In this document: positions 61,001 through 64,000 of the stretch, in pieces
Layout of the letters: each line of letters starts with the position of its first letter
Numbering within the stretch: the stretch's first letter is position 1
From: Clusia tigrina
Taxonomy: Eukaryota > Arthropoda > Insecta > Diptera > Clusiidae
DNA length: 64,000 bases
NCBI GenBank assembly: GCA_920105625.2
Contig: OV050031.1
Coordinates: 1,653,501-1,717,500 of the forward strand
Reading direction: 5' to 3'
The notes under the pieces: model-generated
Seen by the model: only the letters and a program-made list of their open reading frames with translations
What the model was told of the DNA's origin: nothing
The model's database searches: none
Program-made: the position numbers and the translations under genes

Positions 61001-63360
61001 TCGAGGTCGTAGTTCGGTCGCCGACGAACTCCTTGAAGGTCGTCCGAAATCGGTTGTTGTGCCACAACACATCGATGCAGTGCGTGAACTGATAATGCAA
61101 GATCGTCATGTGACATATCGTGAGATAGAGGACACCTTGGGCATTAAATTACTACCGAATATTTAAAAATATGTCGAGTAGAAATTGGATGTAGTTGTAA
61201 TAAACGATCTATCATCGAATGCTAAACAGAGCAGTGACAGTTTTGCGGGTCATCATATCGTTTAACATATCAACGGAGCGACTAATTTATGTTTAGAACT
61301 ACGGCGGAGGATGATGTAGTGGAAATGGATAGCCTGGTGTTAAGGTCAATACAGTTTATAACATTGGTATAATCTTGAGAGTTATTAAAATTATTCTTCA
61401 TAGTCTACTTTCAATATCTCCCTCACTGCATAGTTTCCCCTTCGAGATGGACCACAGGATTCTATTACACAAAACAGTATTTCTTTGATATTTTGGCAAG
61501 GCGGCTTGACAGCTTTTTATGTAATCCAGGGCAAAAGGGTCCGTATAAGAGCGCTGGGCAAACATTACATATAGAGAGCTCAACTCCTGAAAATAGTGGT
61601 TTAATGAAACCACTGGTAATTGCTGTTGTATGGGAGCTACTCTTATGGAACACGCTGTGCATTCGGATCTAGCACTGAGCAATTTATTAAACCACTATTG
61701 TCGCGAATTTAACTCTCTATTTGTATAGTTTGCTCAGTGATAAGAGTAAAAGTGTATATAAAAGAGTACTTTAAGAAGACTTGGCTCTGGAGAAGAATCC
61801 ATACTTGGCCTTTTTTAAATATTTGTCTAATTGATATCATAAAACTTCTGATATAATCCATCTATCCAAAAATCTAATCAATCCATCAATCCAATGTCCA
61901 ATTGACCTTTCGAAAGATACAATTGTTAACATTAATGAATACCTTCCAGCAATTTGTTCATGGTCACATTTAAATAATTTAAATTTAAAAGCAGATAAAA
62001 TAAAATTTCATACATTGCAAAGTGCTTCCGGTCTACAGATCATCTGTCCCATTGAAAATATACCATTTCAATTTGAGTCAACACTTACCGTTCTCGATTT
62101 TTTTCAATTAAGGTCTGGTTAAACCAGAGTAATCAGAGAGAATGTCGTTCCCTAATAAGCGAGTATTTCATAGAACGAAGAGCAGAGCCGAGTTCATCAG
62201 TACCCACATTCTTTTAAAACCAGATCTCCCATTTCTATCATCGATATTACATTTGGCCATTCCAACATGAGTTAAGGTTAGCAATAGGAAATGACTAGGG
62301 AAGAGTTCAAGACAGAGAACACAGAGTAATGAAACGTCAAACGGCAAAGCTGCGAAATAAAGCAGACGGACATTGCACATGAATCCACTGAAAATCGTGG
62401 TGAATCCACTCAGAATCGTGGTGAATCCACCCAAAATTGTGGTGAATCCACCCAAAATCGTGGTGTGTCCGCTACGGACGCTGGCAGCGAAAAACACTTT
62501 CTTTTCTCTGTGTTCTCTGATTTTAGGTCCTGCATCACAATGACCTTAAGTGAGCTTTCCCGAAGAAGACCGCCACTCTAATCTAACCTAATCTAGCTCC
62601 TGTGGAACGTTTAATATGTATTTTATGGAATACAGCTTTAATGAAATACATTATAAAAATTAACTAAGCCTTCTTGGAAAAAAGTAATAGAAATTTTCTC
62701 CAGATTGGATTTGAATTAATGGTAAAAGCCTTTTCCATCACTACGTTTCGATGCAATTAGGTTTTAATATCTGCGGATAGGCATGACGGGTAACCAAGCA
62801 GCTTCCTTTTTTGCGTAAGGGTCATTCGAATTGGTCTTGTTATGGGCACAAGGTACCTTCCAAGCATAGAAACCCCAACTGGTTGCCAGTAAGGAATTGT
62901 TTTAGTATTTTTTCCTAATTATTTTTCCACCGTCAATTAGAATCACCCCAGTTGCTGTTGTTGTGGCGTAAAGGCAAGGAACTGAACTAAATACGGCGTA
63001 ACGGCGTTTGCTAGGGTGCTATTGTAACCACATTGTATGCCACCACAGCGGGAATAGGGGTGAACGATTCATGAACATTTCTATAAAGCACGGGGTTTCG
63101 TACAAAACGCACTTCGGCGATTAAATGCGCGCGGAAATCTTTGTTTTAAAGATACTACAATCGGATCTAGTATATAAAATTTTCCACAAACGTAATTTCT
63201 CTTTAATTTCTGGTTCTTGCAGAAAAAGGGAGGCGGCGCAGCTGCTGATAAGGGAGGAAACAAAAGCAAAGGCGGTGGAAGTGGTGCTGGCGCCGACAAA
63301 AGCGGTGCCAAAAAAGGCCAAGACCAGAAAGGAGGCGGCAAGAAAGGCGGCAAAAAGTAG
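58051..63360 (+). CDS. Gly/Lys-rich small basic protein, two exons split by a 5.1 kb intron
   Basis: Exon 1 (58051-58122) begins ATGGGCAAAAATAAAGG and encodes 24 residues, MGKNK followed by an almost pure Gly run with one Ser and one Asp. It ends in Asn at a consensus donor (GTAAGC at 58123). Exon 2 (63223-63360) follows a T-rich tract and TTCTTGCAG. It encodes 45 residues in the same phase (0), rich in Lys and Gly with Ala/Asp (KKGGGAAADKGGNK at its start, KKGGKK at its end), then TAG. The 69-residue product is highly basic, low-complexity, without signal peptide or membrane segment, and probably disordered. Nucleic-acid binding is a guess only. An AATAAA lies 121 bp after the stop. The intron (58123-63222) holds Tc1, mariner and non-LTR-derived repeats. 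Matching phase, splice sites and biased composition on both sides make this the best-supported host gene here. I do not recognise a named orthologue. Confidence 0.75.
58821..60320 (+). mobile_element. Tc1-like element with long IR/DR ends, decayed
   Basis: The left end, CAGTGTTCCACAAAAGTCTG, follows TA. A second, related direct repeat (CAACAAAAGTCACACACAG) lies inside at about 59154. This is the IR/DR layout of Tc1 relatives such as Minos. The right side (60283-60318, GATTCTTAAGATCCTGTTTT) is the inverted counterpart of 58886-58920 (AAACAGCATCTTAAGAAATC). The outermost right end is lost. The element sits inside the intron of the Gly/Lys-rich gene and encloses a broken transposase. Confidence 0.7.
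59232..60120 (+). pseudogene. Tc1-like transposase pseudogene
   Basis: Order on the plus strand: a helix-turn-helix part with TIRRSLADRGFN-like sequence (about 59430), a short ECNHSLFF-like first catalytic block near 59570 in another frame, TIKHGESKLMIWSCMAIGIG at about 59655 (the TVKHGGGSVMVWGC block of Tc1 transposases), and SPNFNRIELVWNV at about 59915-59955, the SPDLNPIENLW block with the third catalytic Glu retained (DD34E type). The tail near 60080-60115 resembles the usual LKGYPTKY-type C-terminus. The second Asp block cannot be read. Several frameshifts and stops are present. Confidence 0.7.
60674..61166 (+). mobile_element. 5' third of a mariner (DD34D-type) element
   Basis: The 5' end, ACGAGGGGTACTATTTATAT, is the typical CGAGGGGT start of this mariner lineage. 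The coding part begins at 60849 and breaks off at about 61150, after which the sequence is unrelated. No 3' inverted repeat is seen. It lies about 350 bp after the Tc1 relic within the same host intron. Confidence 0.7.
60849..61166 (+). pseudogene. Mariner transposase N-terminal fragment with two in-frame stops
   Basis: From ATG at 60849: MEISREGFR, stop, FHNFRRGLSQQDFVNELSSL, stop, then VYRWYSEFNRGRSS, EGRPKSVVVPQHIDAVRELI and QDRHVTYREIEDTLGIK. These are the two helix-turn-helix DNA-binding units of mariner transposases. The frame is continuous apart from the two stops. The catalytic domain is absent because the element is truncated. Confidence 0.85.
61167..62284. other. Intron sequence, nothing recognised
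   Basis: AT-rich. The minus frame at 61398-61682 shows no domain I can name. Confidence 0.45.
62285..62600 (+). repeat. Dispersed repeat with a 21-bp minisatellite, shared with 26.9 kb
   Basis: This plus-strand block matches the minus strand of 26880-27070: AAACGTCAAACGGCAAAGC, then AAATAAAGCAGACGGACATT, four 21-bp units (62381-62464), then GTGTCCGCTAC and GACGCTGGCAGCGAAAAA. The open heptad-repeat frame is shared. It ends near CTAATCTAACCTAATCTAG, a non-LTR-like 3' tail. It is probably part of a retrotransposon or a retrotransposed repeat. Confidence 0.7.
62601..63222. other. 3' part of the Gly/Lys-gene intron
   Basis: Unique AT-rich sequence ending in the T-rich tract and CAG acceptor at 63222. 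No other element is seen. Confidence 0.5.
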
Positions 63361-63480
63361 CCATCAACATTTAGTTGTCAATTGAGGATTGTGATTTTCT
63401 TAATCGGTAAATGATAAGTACTAATTATAAACTAATTGTAGCAATTTAGAACAACAGCAATGGAGTTGGCGCCAAGATGA

Positions 63481-63486
63481 AATAAA
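63481..63486 (+). promoter_or_regulatory. Polyadenylation signal of the Gly/Lys-rich gene
   Basis: AATAAA followed by AGTTAAAATAATTG, 121 bp after the stop codon, with a second AATAAAAG at about 63531. This gives a short 3' UTR. Confidence 0.55.
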
Positions 63487-63805
63487 GTTAAAATAATTGC
63501 CCATACGAACTACACAAACACGTTATATATAAATAAAAGTTATTATTTCCATTTAATTTGCAAATATATTTCACTAAAATCACATTAAATCAAGATTAAT
63601 TAATATACTCATAATAGGTATTGCGTTTGAGTGTGTGTATGTGTGTGCAGTGATACACACGCACGCATACATACATACACATGTGTAATTACTACATAAA
63701 GTCAGGGTTCTATATTACCGTAATATATACATAGGCAAAAATAAATGTGCACTTAGCCTTTACATTAATTTGCTAATGAGCAGCTCCCTTGGCCGCCGCT
63801 GATTA

Positions 63806-63904
63806 CTACCGAAACCACTCCTGCGACACGGCCCCGAAGAAGGATTTCGGTTTTGTTGCATCACTCTTGCGCGCTGTTGTGGCTTTGCGGGTGGGTGTTG
63901 TTGG
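63806..63904 (-). CDS. Probable last coding exon of a gene continuing beyond the right edge
   Basis: On the minus strand a pyrimidine-rich tract and GTGCCCAG (ending at 63905) precede an open segment that reads PTTPTRKATTARKSDATKP, then KSFFGAVSQEWFR and a TAG at 63806-63808. The 32 codons are GC-richer than the surroundings, and the mix of a basic Thr/Ala/Lys stretch and an aromatic end looks like a genuine C-terminus. The upstream exon is outside the window. The gene would be convergent with the Gly/Lys-rich gene. An alternative frame without splicing stays open for about 14 more codons upstream. I do not recognise the family. Confidence 0.35.
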   Translation of the reverse strand, partial: PTTPTRKATTARKSDATKPKSFFGAVSQEWFR

Positions 63905-64000
63905 CTGGGCACGTCGACATAAGTTTGTGGAATGAGAAAAGGGATACGTTATTAATTGGGCACAGTTAGAAGGTAATTTATGTGATTAGTGCGGTTAATT

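Noticed and set aside
63125..63385. Plus-strand 86-codon Lys/Ala-rich frame
   Set aside because: It overlaps exon 2 of the Gly/Lys-rich gene in another frame and reads through the intron and acceptor.

Overview
The window reads as AT-rich, non-coding-dominated chromatin from a higher dipteran, most likely a tephritid fruit fly. The pointers are rosa-like DD41D mariner relics (that family was first described from a Ceratitis species), other insect-type Tc1/mariner and non-LTR remains, short Drosophila-like introns and splice signals, and no bacterial gene organisation. The species call is inference.

Host genes are few. The best one lies at the right end: a 69-residue, Gly/Lys-rich, two-exon protein (58051-58122 and 63223-63360) whose 5.1 kb intron has collected a Tc1-like element, a mariner fragment and a non-LTR-derived repeat. 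It converges on what looks like the last exon of a minus-strand gene that runs off the right edge (63806-63904). A duplicated, unrecognised minus-strand two-block locus (42710-43261 and 49292-49822) is the only other candidate for real coding capacity.

Everything else recognisable is mobile-element debris. From left to right: a nearly full-length dead DD41D mariner (1531-2832); a ~250 bp hairpin repeat (3062-3312); a short transposase tail (4855-5000); a non-LTR C-terminus (12257-12395); two solo LTRs of one family in opposite orientation (12690-13290 and 18249-18767); a tRNA-derived SINE family with four to five copies (about 17985, 20401, 41579, 52550 and 53555); non-LTR retrotransposon fragments bearing RNase H, RT or C-terminal zinc-knuckle sequence (26850-27740, 33107-34110, 37280-38760, 47640-48300, 48840-49135, 52680-53290); a second, internally deleted DD41D mariner (45070-45983); and the Tc1 and mariner relics at 58821-61166. 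All identified transposon coding regions carry stops, frameshifts or deletions, so none looks autonomous.

Large stretches (5.0-12.2 kb, 13.3-18.0 kb, 20.6-26.8 kb, 28.3-33.1 kb, 53.7-57.9 kb) show no gene I can support. They hold microsatellites, short tandem duplications and a strongly over-represented 8-mer, TACGAGTA/TACTCGTA. I found no CRISPR array, rRNA, intact tRNA or operon. The observations most worth following are the split Gly/Lys gene, the duplicated two-block locus, the SINE family, the long hairpin and the dispersed 8-mer.
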